NCBI RefSeq assembly: GCF_000299395.1
Contig: NC_018656.1
Span: forward strand, 124,001 to 188,000
DNA: 64,000 nucleotides
Reading direction: 5' to 3'
Origin: Candidatus Nitrosopumilus sediminis
GTDB taxonomy: Archaea > Thermoproteota > Nitrososphaeria > Nitrososphaerales > Nitrosopumilaceae
The position numbers and the translations under genes are program-made. The notes beneath the pieces are model-generated. The model searched no databases. It was not told the origin of the DNA and worked only from the letters and a program-made list of their open reading frames with translations. This document shows positions 8,938 through 17,597 of the stretch, piece by piece (within the stretch, counting starts at the first letter, position 1; the number at the start of each line of letters is the position of its first letter).

Positions 8938-9513
8938 TTAACAGACTGGTTCATAAGAATCTTCATCACCTGGAAGAATTTTATCTGTTATTCTAAATTT
9001 TAGATTTTCATAATTTGTTCCTCTAAAAACTACCGTCCAATCTCCTACAAGATCATCAATTGAGCATATACCATTTTCCTTTGAGATTTGGGGTTGTATG
9101 TAATAGTTGAAAACATTTTTCTTTGAACCATCAAACGGAATCGTTTGATATACTTTGTAATGTGTATCGTTAAGTGGTCTTAGAAATGCAACTTGTCCTT
9201 TTTCATACTGTTGTAATCCACCAATAACGAGAAATATTTTCTCACCTAGTACATATTCACTACGATCAATCTGGAATGGTCCTGATGTAATCCACTCTCT
9301 TTCTTTAGGAGAATATTCATTTTCTAAATTAATTCTTTCAATCTCATCTAATTTTTTTTGTACTTCTGGTGATGTATCTTCTTCTGGCATTAACTCCCTA
9401 TCTAGTATATCTTCGACCTCCATCTGATTTGATTCTTGATTTGTTATTGCAATAATTCCTATCATTACTATTATCGCCCCAACAACAATTGGAATTACAA
9501 TCTTACCTTTCAC
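8938..9513 (-). CDS. Membrane-anchored hypothetical protein
   Basis: I do not recognise this 191-aa protein. It has an N-terminal membrane helix (residues ~4-24, IVIPIVVGAIIVMIGIIAI), a charged linker rich in Glu, then a beta-rich extracytoplasmic part with WITSGPFQIDRSEYVLGEKIF and two Cys near the C-terminus that could form a disulfide. This layout is common for thaumarchaeal surface proteins. Convergent with hisI (1-nt gap). Function unknown. Confidence 0.7.
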   Translation of the reverse strand: MKGKIVIPIVVGAIIVMIGIIAITNQESNQMEVEDILDRELMPEEDTSPEVQKKLDEIERINLENEYSPKEREWITSGPFQIDRSEYVLGEKIFLVIGGLQQYEKGQVAFLRPLNDTHYKVYQTIPFDGSKKNVFNYYIQPQISKENGICSIDDLVGDWTVVFRGTNYENLKFRITDKILPGDEDSYEPVC

Positions 9514-9644
9514 AAAAATTCTCTTACAAAAATGTCTAAAAACCTTCCTCAGAATTTATTATTTTAAAAAATTTGATTTTTGATCGTTTTACCTATCATT
9601 CCCCTTATGATTACTATTAATCATTATATTTTTTAGTGATAAAA

Positions 9645-9659
9645 TTAAGTAATACTTAA
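9645..9659. promoter_or_regulatory. Palindrome upstream of thrC, possible operator
   Basis: TTAAGT-AAT-ACTTAA is a perfect 6-bp inverted repeat with a 3-nt spacer. It lies just upstream of an AT-rich TATA-like stretch (~9673-9687) and about 42 nt before the thrC start. Size and placement suit a dimeric regulator, but none is known from the sequence, and the AT-rich background makes short palindromes fairly frequent. Confidence 0.3.
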
Positions 9660-9700
9660 CTTGATATTAGGATTTTTTATCTATATTATCAAAGGTGATA

Positions 9701-10921
9701 ATGATCTTGACTAGAACTTCACTGCAATGTAGAGAATGTAAAAAAGAGTATGATACTGCTTTCAAGTATATTTGTGATGAGTGTTTTGGTCCCCTAGATG
9801 TAAAATACAATTTTCCTACTATAACTAAGGACACTTTTACAAATCGTGATCATACGTATTGGAGATATTTTGAATTATTGCCCATAGAACAAAAATCAAA
9901 CATTGTAAGTATTGGGACAGGAATGACTCCTCTGATAAAAGCTGATAATCTTGGAAAAAAATTAGGACTAAACAATCTTTACATCAAAAATGATTCTGTA
10001 AATCCAACATTTTCATTCAAAGACAGACCAGCCGGGGTTGCAATATCCAAAGCTAAAGAATTTGGCTTGTCGGCAGTTGGTTGTGCATCCACTGGTAATT
10101 TAGCATCTGCTACTGCAGCACATGCAGCTAAAGCTGGATTGCCATGTCATGTATTTGCACCAAGTAATATTGAGATGGCAAAAATTGCTCAGGCATTATC
10201 GTATGGTGCAAACTATATCGCAGTTGATGGAACATATGATGATGCAAACACAATAGCTGCACAAATTGGTGATAGCAAAGGCATTGGTATAGTGAATATT
10301 AACATGCGCTCTCATTATGTGGAAGGCTCTAAAACATTTTCATTTGAAGTTGCAGAACAACTTGATTGGCAAGTCCCTGATCAACTGATAGTTCCAGTAG
10401 GAAGTGGTGCAATGCTTAACGCAATATGTAAAGGATTTGAAGAATTACAAACTGTATCATTACTTGATGATGTATCTAACATGCATATGGTTGCAGCTCA
10501 ACCACATGGTTGTGCACCAATAGTAGATGCATTTAAGAAAAATAACAAAGAAGTAATTCCAGTTGAGAATCCTGATACTATTGCAAAAAGTTTAGCAATT
10601 GGTGATCCTGGAGATGGAAGGTATGTTTTGAAACGCTTACAACAATACAATGGATTTGCTGAAGAATCAAACAACAAAGAAATACTTGATGCCATTTTAT
10701 TATTGGCACAAACTGAAGGAATATTTACAGAACCAGCTGGAGGAGTTTCAATATCTGTTTTACAAAAAATGGTTGAACAAGGAAAGATTGATGCAAACGA
10801 CAAAGTAGTATGTTATGTTACTGGTAATGGTCTGAAGGCAACTGAATCAATCATGGAAGTTTTAGTAAAGCCTACAGTGATGAAGGCAGACGTGAATGAA
10901 ATATCGGCGGTAGTAAACTAA
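9701..10921 (+). CDS. thrC: Threonine synthase
   Basis: PLP enzyme converting O-phosphohomoserine to threonine. An N-terminal zinc-ribbon-like segment (CRECKKEY...CDECFGPL) precedes the fold II PLP core: the Lys in NPTFSFKDRPA, phosphate loop CASTGNLASATAAHAA, VPVGSGAMLN and EPAGGVSISVL near the end. At 406 aa it is standard. ATG 9701 is preferred; a GTG lies two codons upstream, overlapping a purine-rich AAAGGTGA. Its TAA overlaps the next ATG by one base. Confidence 0.93.
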   Translation: MILTRTSLQCRECKKEYDTAFKYICDECFGPLDVKYNFPTITKDTFTNRDHTYWRYFELLPIEQKSNIVSIGTGMTPLIKADNLGKKLGLNNLYIKNDSVNPTFSFKDRPAGVAISKAKEFGLSAVGCASTGNLASATAAHAAKAGLPCHVFAPSNIEMAKIAQALSYGANYIAVDGTYDDANTIAAQIGDSKGIGIVNINMRSHYVEGSKTFSFEVAEQLDWQVPDQLIVPVGSGAMLNAICKGFEELQTVSLLDDVSNMHMVAAQPHGCAPIVDAFKKNNKEVIPVENPDTIAKSLAIGDPGDGRYVLKRLQQYNGFAEESNNKEILDAILLLAQTEGIFTEPAGGVSISVLQKMVEQGKIDANDKVVCYVTGNGLKATESIMEVLVKPTVMKADVNEISAVVN

Positions 10922-12258
10922 TGACAAATATCACATTTACAATCCCTTCTGTGCTTAATCAAAGTGGTGGCGAGAAGAAAATAGAGACTTCTGCTGACTC
11001 GTTACAAGATGCATTTATCAAAGTCTCTGAAATCATGGGTGATGATTTTAAGAGGCGCGTTTTGGAAGGTGACGGAACTCCACGCTCATTGATAAATATC
11101 TACATCAATGGAAAGAACGCAAAATTCTCTAGTGGCATGGAAACTGTTCTAAAAGACGGTGATGAGGTTTACATTTTACCTGCAGTAGCTGGTGGTTCAG
11201 AAGAACTTTCTCCAAAAGAACTAGACAAATTTTCCAGACAAGTAATGTTAGAAGAAATTGGTTATGGTGGACAATTAAAATTAAAAAATGCCAAAGTTTG
11301 TGTTGTAGGAACAGGTGGTTTGGGACATCCAATTATCTCTAGACTAGCTACAATGGGTATTGGAACTTTACGTATTGTTGACAGAGATGTAATAGAATTA
11401 TCAAATCTGCATAGACAGATGATGTTTGATGAAGATGATGTTGGCCAAGTCAAAGTTGAAGTTGCTGCAAAAAAATTACAGAAATTAAATCCTGATTGCA
11501 AAATTGAAGCACTAGCTGTATCTGTCAATGATTACACTGCATTAGAAGTTGTTGAAGGTTGTGATGTTGTAGTTGATGCACTTGATAGTGTCAATGCAAG
11601 ATACGCATTAAACAAAGCATGTGTGAAGTTTGAAATTCCTTTTGTTACAGGAGCTGCAGTTGGAACATCCGGACAAGTCTTTACTGTTATTCCAAAAAAA
11701 TCTGCATGTTACTATTGCATGTTTCCATCCCTTGATGAGGATTCCATGCCAACATGTAGTATTGAAGGTGTTCATCCGCCTATACTTTCTATTGTTGGTG
11801 CAATCGAAGTTTCAGAAGCTGTTAAAATAATTCTTGGAAAACCCCCAAATCTCTCTCAAAGAATCTTGCATATTGATTTGGAAAACCTTGATTTTAACAG
11901 TACTAGAACATTCAGAGCTGATGAATGCCCCGTTTGTGGGACAGGCAAACTAGACGTTGTTACAAAAGAAGAATTGATTTTAGAAGAATTATGTGGACGC
12001 AATCGTGGTAAGAGGACTTATTCTATTACTCCTACTGAAACATTTGATGTTGATGTAGATGCTGTAACTAGAATCGCAAAGGAAAAAGGATTCATTGTAG
12101 AAAATCAGGGTAACTTGGGACTGTCTATGAGAACTAATGACTTGTCTGTAAGTTTCATGAAAAAAGGCTCTGCAGTTGTGGTGGGACCAAAAAATGAACA
12201 AGAAGCTGTTATTTTATACAAAGAATTATTAGGCCAAACCATCAAAACAGCAAATTAA
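10921..12258 (+). CDS. Fused ubiquitin-like (MoaD/ThiS) and E1-like adenylyltransferase (ThiF/MoeB) protein
   Basis: Residues ~1-92 form a beta-grasp ubiquitin-like domain ending in LPAVAGG (Gly91-Gly92), the motif that is normally the free reactive C-terminus. Residues ~100-345 are an E1-like domain with ATP loop VVGTGGLGHP, RIVDRDVIELSNLHRQ, catalytic Cys279 in PTCSIEGVHPP, and two Zn CxxC pairs (C263/C266, C336/C339). A C-terminal ~90-aa domain follows, not rhodanese. The expected role is adenylating a beta-grasp carrier for sulfur transfer or archaeal protein modification. Translationally coupled to thrC. The target carrier is unknown. Confidence 0.88.
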   Translation: MTNITFTIPSVLNQSGGEKKIETSADSLQDAFIKVSEIMGDDFKRRVLEGDGTPRSLINIYINGKNAKFSSGMETVLKDGDEVYILPAVAGGSEELSPKELDKFSRQVMLEEIGYGGQLKLKNAKVCVVGTGGLGHPIISRLATMGIGTLRIVDRDVIELSNLHRQMMFDEDDVGQVKVEVAAKKLQKLNPDCKIEALAVSVNDYTALEVVEGCDVVVDALDSVNARYALNKACVKFEIPFVTGAAVGTSGQVFTVIPKKSACYYCMFPSLDEDSMPTCSIEGVHPPILSIVGAIEVSEAVKIILGKPPNLSQRILHIDLENLDFNSTRTFRADECPVCGTGKLDVVTKEELILEELCGRNRGKRTYSITPTETFDVDVDAVTRIAKEKGFIVENQGNLGLSMRTNDLSVSFMKKGSAVVVGPKNEQEAVILYKELLGQTIKTAN

Positions 12259-12283
12259 TTATCTACTATTTTTAATTGATTTT

Positions 12284-12723
12284 ATGAATAAAATTATATT
12301 TTTTTATTTGTTTTATTTTTAATTCCTGCAAGTTGTTCTTTTGGTGAAATTCAACCTGAATTAGAAGATGATGTCTTTATCTTTGTACAAACTACCTTAA
12401 GAAATTCCGATGGAACACTTGTAGTATATCTGGAATCTGTGAAATTCTCAGATCTTAATCTACCTGCACTAAAATCATTTTTGGATTATGAGGCAACACG
12501 AGGAAATGATCCAATTATTACTGTAGATGGGCAGAATTTTCAGGTGATAAGAAGAGTGCAATCACAATCATTTGATTCAGAAGAATTAGTTGCAAGTACC
12601 ATTCTATCTGATGCAGTTGATGGAAAAAACATCATTCTTGCAAGATTTGCTCATGATGGATATTCTACTATTCCTGGTGATACTTTGGAATCAATGTGGA
12701 CATTTGTCCGATCTGTCGCTTAG
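12284..12723 (+). pseudogene. Secreted hypothetical protein with a frameshift in the signal peptide
   Basis: The frame ending at 12723 is open back to ~12292 and reads FLFVLFLIPASCSFGE, a normal signal-peptide core, but it has no ATG, GTG or TTG upstream of an in-frame TAA. The ATG at 12284 (MNKIIFF...) lies in another frame that stops after 12 codons. Adding one T to the 7-T run at 12299-12305 would join them into one ~147-aa secreted protein. The mature part is unrecognised. Either an indel error, a real inactivation, or slippage; without it, translation could only start at GTG 12439, losing the signal peptide. Confidence 0.65.
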
Positions 12724-12899
12724 ATAATAAAACACCTACTCTCATTACAAAGAATATTACTAGAACAAACTCATATTTCAAATGATTTAGGTGTAATTGG
12801 CTGAACTCACTAACATTAACTTCTATTTTCATCCCTCATTTGGCGGCTGAATCCACATGAGCATATATTTTATTTTTACATTTCTTGAAAATGATTACT

Positions 12900-13194
12900 T
12901 TATGAAGTAGGATTCATCAAGGCTGCCCTCTCTTTGACTTTTTTGTCTATTAGAGCATTAACATACTCACCTTGTTGCACATTACAATCTCCAATATTTG
13001 CTGCAAAACCATCAAAAGTTTCTACAATACACCCAGATTCTGTAATTGCTATCACTTTCAATATATTCATCTGGAGAAACATACCACATCAGATATGCAA
13101 AAAGAGTCAACGCTCCTATAAGTATGACCCCTCCAATAATGAAAATAGATTTTTTATCTGATGTACTATTTGATTGATTATTTACTGCTGACAT
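12900..13194 (-). pseudogene. Small one-helix membrane protein split by a frameshift
   Basis: From ATG 13194 the frame gives MSAVNNQSNSTSDKK followed by one membrane helix and WYVSPDEYIE, then runs into a stop. In the +1 frame the sequence continues smoothly as VIAITESGCIVETFDGF... down to the stop at 12900-12902, with two Cys. Removing one A near 13067 yields a single ~97-aa type II membrane protein. I do not recognise the family. As with the gene just upstream, sequencing error versus real decay cannot be decided here. Confidence 0.6.
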
Positions 13195-13319
13195 AATCTA
13201 ATTGTGTCAGTTTTAAATAAAAATGAAAATGTATATTTTCAAAGATGGTTTTTAGTAAAGCAAATCATATCTAAATTCATTTTCTATCAGAATTATTTTT
13301 ACAACAAAAATTTTAGACA

Positions 13320-13547
13320 TTATGACAATTTTTCAAGAATTTCATGTTTTTTTGGTATGCCTGTAAATTCTAATTTGTCATCAATTACAATTCCTGGAGC
13401 AGTAAATATTGGATATTTCTCCAAATATTCTGGTTTTTCTGTAACATCTATGATTTCATATAAAATATTTAATTCATTTAGAATTTTTTCAACTAAATTA
13501 CAATTTCCACAAGAAGGAGTTGTCAGAATTTCTACTTTATGACTCAT
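13320..13547 (-). CDS. Small thioredoxin/glutaredoxin-like protein
   Basis: A 75-aa protein beginning MSHKVEILTTPSCGNCNLVEKIL, with a CxxC (CGNC) active site and cis-Pro in FTAPGIVIDD, the compact thioredoxin fold of the thioredoxin_3/MtTrx-like group. The upstream in-frame extension (to 13649) is rejected because it overlaps the YHS gene. Start 13547 overlaps the YHS stop, so the genes are co-translated. Likely a cytoplasmic electron donor to the CcdA-like transporter encoded upstream. Confidence 0.85.
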   Translation of the reverse strand: MSHKVEILTTPSCGNCNLVEKILNELNILYEIIDVTEKPEYLEKYPIFTAPGIVIDDKLEFTGIPKKHEILEKLS

Positions 13548-13677
13548 TTTCAAATTGCTCTGGATTATTTTCAAATGCCCATCTACAGCTAGCACAACAG
13601 AATATGTATTCTCTACCTTTATGCAATAACTTTTCTCCTTTCTCCCCAAGTTCCATTCCGCAAACAGGATCTTTCAT
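13537..13677 (-). CDS. YHS-domain miniprotein
   Basis: A 46-aa protein starting MKDPVCGMELGEKGEK, followed by a Tyr-rich strand and FCCASCRWAFENNPEQF, a complete YHS domain (DPVCGM plus CxxC). YHS/TRASH domains bind metals and accompany copper or mercury handling and heavy-metal P-type ATPases. Its ATG overlaps the TGA of the CcdA-like gene (ATGA), and it overlaps the thioredoxin-like gene by 11 nt, so this is a three-gene unit. The metal is not evident. Confidence 0.85.
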   Translation of the reverse strand: MKDPVCGMELGEKGEKLLHKGREYIFCCASCRWAFENNPEQFENES

Positions 13678-14699
13678 GCATTTATCCTCCTCAATTTACT
13701 AACCGAAAGCACAAAAATTGGACTCAAAATTAACACTGCAAATAAAGCAGGATAGAATATTTTAAAGTCTTTTCCAGAATCTCCATGTCCATGATCATGC
13801 TCTTCCATCTCAAATTCAGGAGGAATTGGAGTCATTTCAATTAAATTATTCCATCCTTGATGGATGAATGTTTCTTCATACCATTCATGACCGTCTGGAA
13901 AACCATTGATTATCAAGAAGGAACCGATGATTATCAACATCCATCCTGATGCTTTTTCTATGGATTCTCTTTTGACTGTAAGACTTTTTGTTGCATTAAT
14001 TCCTATAACTGCAAGTACTGACATCAAAATCAAAGGAATTGCTCTGCCTACACCATGCACGACACCTAATGATGCCCCTACTTCAATACTTCCAGTTCCT
14101 GCAATGTAAATTAAAAGCCAATAGAACAAAGGATTAGGACAACCTACTCCTGCATTTCCCAATAATAATCCCATGAAAAATGATTTTGTATACTCTCCAC
14201 GTTTTTGAATGAATTTAGGAGTTCCTGAATAAGATGGTAGTCTCAAAGAAATTATTTTCAATTGCGATAACCCAAAAACAAAAGCTGCAATTCCCGCTAT
14301 CAAAAACATTATAGTAGAAGCTTGATCTAATGATGCGGTTTGTCCTATTGTAGCAATTCCAATACCATATGCTGTAATAGTCAAAGTTAAACCTAAACCA
14401 AAAAGCAGAGCCATTGTTAGTCCTTTCTTGTAACCGTGTCCCATACTCAATGGAACAATAATGAACACCAAAGGTAGAGTACAAGGCAAAACAATCATGG
14501 ATAAACCTGCAACATATGCAATCATTATCCATGAAAGAAATGTGGTTTGCTCTTTTTCTTCAATTGCAAAAGTTGTCCCTAAAGAAAATATAATCCCGAT
14601 AAAGATTAACGAAAATAAAAAAATACAATTAATATCATTGATTTTTTTGCAAGTATCTCTATCGACATATCCGATGTATCTATTCTTCATATTTAACAA
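13674..14699 (-). CDS. CcdA/DsbD-type transmembrane thiol-disulfide electron transporter
   Basis: A 341-aa membrane protein with an N-terminal hydrophobic segment and six or more further helices. The paired CcdA cysteines are in IVLPCTLPLVF and GNAGVGCPNPLFYW. A charged loop with HDHGHGD precedes the last helix and could bind metal. CcdA moves electrons from cytoplasmic thioredoxin to extracytoplasmic thiols, as needed for cytochrome c or cuproprotein maturation. The downstream YHS and thioredoxin-like genes fit this. A start nine bases inside (14690) is possible. Confidence 0.85.
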   Translation of the reverse strand: MLNMKNRYIGYVDRDTCKKINDINCIFLFSLIFIGIIFSLGTTFAIEEKEQTTFLSWIMIAYVAGLSMIVLPCTLPLVFIIVPLSMGHGYKKGLTMALLFGLGLTLTITAYGIGIATIGQTASLDQASTIMFLIAGIAAFVFGLSQLKIISLRLPSYSGTPKFIQKRGEYTKSFFMGLLLGNAGVGCPNPLFYWLLIYIAGTGSIEVGASLGVVHGVGRAIPLILMSVLAVIGINATKSLTVKRESIEKASGWMLIIIGSFLIINGFPDGHEWYEETFIHQGWNNLIEMTPIPPEFEMEEHDHGHGDSGKDFKIFYPALFAVLILSPIFVLSVSKLRRINA

Positions 14700-14780
14700 G
14701 CTTTATGTTTGTAAATATTGTCGTCTTTTTTCTTTATAGTGTAAAGAAAGATTATTAGCCTTAATTCTCCCTACTAAAAT

Positions 14781-15032
14781 ATGACTGAATTCTCTTCTGA
14801 AGAAAAAACCATTCTAGTTCAATATGGGATTAAAAAATACGAGAATGAAGAAACGATCTTTGAAAAATTAAAGACAATATTACCTGAAAAAGATATTCAA
14901 AGAAATATTGACACTCTTCTTGGAACTCAAAGAGTTAGACGAATTGGCCCTGAAAATCTTCAAAATAATGAAAGTCATACTGAATTACCGGATCTTCCTG
15001 AACACCTCAAATCTATAATTGATAATCTTTAA
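14781..15032 (+). CDS. Small hypothetical protein
   Basis: An 83-aa soluble, charged protein starting MTEFSSEEKTILVQYGIKKY. No Cys, membrane segment or recognised motif. The predicted helical N-terminal half and LGTQRVRRIGPENL suggest a small winged-helix or adaptor fold, but that is a guess. It lies 40 nt before a secreted protein gene on the same strand. Confidence 0.55.
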   Translation: MTEFSSEEKTILVQYGIKKYENEETIFEKLKTILPEKDIQRNIDTLLGTQRVRRIGPENLQNNESHTELPDLPEHLKSIIDNL

Positions 15033-15072
15033 CTTGAAAAATTCTTAAACTACTATAACACATGATTTTGAT

Positions 15073-15525
15073 ATGAATAAAGTAATTTTATTTTCAGGCA
15101 TTTTAGCTTTGACTTTTATTTTAGCATTCTCAATCGGTTCTGCCTTTGCACACCCACATTCAGGTCAAATCCTCATTAATGGTCATACTCATCAACCTCA
15201 AACTGAAATCATTTCATTAGGTGGAAATATCGCACTTGAAAAATCAACTATCTTTTTCCACTCTCCTGAAGAAAACTCATTGCCATGGGCATTTGTTGAA
15301 GGGAATATTGCAAATCATGTTGAAGGATATCCAGTAATTATTCAAATTTTCAAAGAAAATGATGCAGTTCACTTTGCACAAACAAGTGTTGAGCAAGATG
15401 GTGACTATGAGTATAGATTCAGAGTATTGAATTCTGAAAATGGTGTAACCAGTAAAATATTTGATGGGGATTATCTAGTCAAAATTTTCAAGGTTGTATA
15501 CATCAATCAAGAAAATTTAATCTAG
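15073..15525 (+). CDS. Secreted hypothetical protein, His-rich N-terminus
   Basis: A 150-aa protein with a clear signal peptide (FSGILALTFILAFSIGSAFA, cleavage before HPHSGQ). The mature N-terminus carries several His (HPHSG, NGHTHQP), a possible metal site, followed by a single beta-sandwich-like domain. The 3' end overlaps the convergent radical SAM gene by 4 nt. Function unknown; extracytoplasmic location is well supported. Confidence 0.7.
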   Translation: MNKVILFSGILALTFILAFSIGSAFAHPHSGQILINGHTHQPQTEIISLGGNIALEKSTIFFHSPEENSLPWAFVEGNIANHVEGYPVIIQIFKENDAVHFAQTSVEQDGDYEYRFRVLNSENGVTSKIFDGDYLVKIFKVVYINQENLI

Positions 15526-16403
15526 AATCCACGTAATCCTTGCGGGCGTACAATCTCTGGATGTTGCTTCATCCATTCTACTTTCTCTAACATTTCTTGC
15601 TTGTCTTGAGGGAATGTCCCTTTTACTGTATATGCATTAGAACCATGATTTACTCTAAATACAATTTCGTCTTTGGTTTCAATCTGATTTATCAAATCAT
15701 AGAGTTCTTCTAATGATTCATCATCATTTATTCTGACAAATTCACCTTCATACTTGTCAATGAATTCTTGTTTGATCCCATTTTCTAAATACAGTGTTAA
15801 TGCTCCAACATAATTTGGTGAACATGCACTAATCACCTCTGCAGTTCCTTTGATGTGCTCTTTTGAATATTTTTTTCCACCCAGTCCTAAAATTACCATA
15901 CAAGACATTACATATCCTGCATCCTTTGCTTTGTTAACTGATTTGATAATTGTTTTTGCAACTGCACCTTTTGTTACTTTTTTCAGAACAATGTCTGAAC
16001 CACTTTCAATTCCTAGATAGAACATATCCAAACCTGCCTCATTCATTTTCTTTAATTCTTCAGGTGTTTTCTTTAGGATATTCATAGGCATAGCATAACA
16101 TGAAATTCTTTCAATATTTTGAAATTTTTCTCTAATGTACTTTACAATTTTAACCATATACTCTGAATCAATATTTAGTGCGTCACCATCTGCAAGAAAC
16201 ACACGTTTTGTTTCAGGCAGATAACCTGCCATCATGTCAATCTCTGCTTTAACATCATTCCACGGTCTCTCAGAATATTCTTTGGATCTATACATGTCAC
16301 AAAATGAACATTCGTTAAATGAACAACCAAGAGTCACTTGAAAGATAAGTGATCTAGCTTCTGATGGTGGCCTATACAATGGTGCATCATAATTTAACAT
16401 CAT
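15522..16403 (-). CDS. Radical SAM protein
   Basis: A 293-aa enzyme whose cluster motif is CSFNECSFCDMY, giving CX4CX2C rather than the common CX3CX2C. It continues with PETKRVFLADGDAL and DMFYLGIESGSD, typical of radical SAM cores related to the B12-independent Elp3/MiaB-like group. No extra cluster or recognition domain is visible, so the substrate is unknown. Convergent with the secreted protein gene. Confidence 0.85.
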   Translation of the reverse strand: MMLNYDAPLYRPPSEARSLIFQVTLGCSFNECSFCDMYRSKEYSERPWNDVKAEIDMMAGYLPETKRVFLADGDALNIDSEYMVKIVKYIREKFQNIERISCYAMPMNILKKTPEELKKMNEAGLDMFYLGIESGSDIVLKKVTKGAVAKTIIKSVNKAKDAGYVMSCMVILGLGGKKYSKEHIKGTAEVISACSPNYVGALTLYLENGIKQEFIDKYEGEFVRINDDESLEELYDLINQIETKDEIVFRVNHGSNAYTVKGTFPQDKQEMLEKVEWMKQHPEIVRPQGLRGF

Positions 16404-16505
16404 TTTCTAATTCATTCAAATTTGTCTGATTTGTTTTTTATACTTTCTACTTTTACCTATCTCAGAATACCTTTTAGTAGTAAATGAGAAGAACCTTCAT
16501 AAATT

Positions 16506-16808
16506 ATGGCCAACGATCCCGATGCAAAAAGACTGCTGTGGTTTGTATTTGCGGGCTCACGAGGGGGATTAAATCGGTTAAAAATAATTTCAAAATTAAA
16601 GGAAAATCCATTTAACACAAATCAATTAGCAAAGGAATTGGGTCTTGATTACAAGGCAATTCAACATCATATTAGAGTACTAGAAAAAAATAACATGATA
16701 AGCAAAGTTGGAGAAAAATACAATGTGAACTATTTTATCTCAACTTTTCTTGAAGTGAATATGGAGACATTTGAAGAAATTGAAGGAAAACTGGATAAAA
16801 GTAAATAA
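16506..16808 (+). CDS. ArsR-like winged-helix transcription regulator
   Basis: A 100-aa DNA-binding protein: GGLNRLKIISKLKENPFNTN, then the recognition helix LGLDYKAIQHHIRVLEKNNMI, a standard wHTH for archaeal ArsR-like regulators. No ligand or metal-binding Cys. It precedes two small membrane proteins on the same strand; wHTH proteins paired with multi-helix membrane proteins are common in archaea and suggest membrane-linked sensing, but no signal is evident. Confidence 0.85.
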   Translation: MANDPDAKRLLWFVFAGSRGGLNRLKIISKLKENPFNTNQLAKELGLDYKAIQHHIRVLEKNNMISKVGEKYNVNYFISTFLEVNMETFEEIEGKLDKSK

Positions 16809-16833
16809 AAGATTGACAGGTGTTTTAGACTAA

Positions 16834-17118
16834 ATGGAATCTACTTCTCTAGTATTATCTATTGTCTCGATTGCAAATATGAGTATACTTGGAATTCTAA
16901 TCTGCATATTTGGAAAAATGTATGTCAAGACTAGAGCAGAACTTCCATTGGGTATGATAGTTGTTGCAGGAATGCTATTCTTACATAATGTAATTGGTGC
17001 ATTTGCCTATTTTTCTATGGAAGAGATTTTCTCTCATGAAATTTTCCCATACATGTTAGGTGTAGGAATTGCTGAGCTTGCAGGGTTGATCATATTTTTG
17101 AAAATAACTTTGGATTAA
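16834..17118 (+). CDS. Three-helix membrane protein
   Basis: A 94-aa hydrophobic protein with three predicted helices (residues ~4-28, 38-60, 70-92) and few charged residues between them. It starts 25 nt after the wHTH regulator stop, so co-transcription is likely. No catalytic motif. It could tether or sense for the regulator, by position only. Confidence 0.7.
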   Translation: MESTSLVLSIVSIANMSILGILICIFGKMYVKTRAELPLGMIVVAGMLFLHNVIGAFAYFSMEEIFSHEIFPYMLGVGIAELAGLIIFLKITLD

Positions 17119-17153
17119 TCTTAGTTTATTTGTAACAAACAATGTTCTAATAC

Positions 17154-17597
17154 GTGTTTCAAGAATATCTAAAACTAAACAAAAATGTCCTCATAGCATT
17201 TGCTGCATCAATAATAATTTCAGCAGTAATTGCTCAAATATTATCTGATCAAGCTGATTATCTTAACACAACATATACGACGATTGCAGATTATGTGATA
17301 TATTTTTCAGTTTTTAGTTTCTTGTTTTATGTGGATAATAGAAAAAAGTATCAACTAAACTCTGGAAAAACTGATATTACAAAATTAAAAAATGATTTAA
17401 AAAAATTAATTACATCTCTTGGTATTGCTGAAATCATATACACTGCAGCTAGATGGGCATTGCAATATTATTTTCTAACAATAAACTATGATCCATATTT
17501 GGCATCAATTACATCTCAAGGAATCTCTACAATTATTTACATGATAGTGTTAAATCTAACTGTAAAGATAACAAGGTTGTATAAAGATGGAAATTAA
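17154..17597 (+). CDS. Four-helix membrane protein
   Basis: A 147-aa membrane protein with about four helices and a cytoplasmic loop DNRKKYQLNSGKTDITKLK. GTG start; MFQEYLKLNKN precedes the first helix. Its 3' end overlaps RNase HI by 11 nt, indicating co-translation. Family not recognised. Confidence 0.7.
   Translation: MFQEYLKLNKNVLIAFAASIIISAVIAQILSDQADYLNTTYTTIADYVIYFSVFSFLFYVDNRKKYQLNSGKTDITKLKNDLKKLITSLGIAEIIYTAARWALQYYFLTINYDPYLASITSQGISTIIYMIVLNLTVKITRLYKDGN

Noticed and set aside
12724-12899. Hidden gene between the two frameshifted genes
   Set aside because: Stops in all frames at short intervals and no coding-like composition; nothing supportable.
13548-13649. Longer start for the thioredoxin-like protein
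   Set aside because: The extension overlaps the YHS frame and has no family match; MSHKVEILTTPSC is the natural start.
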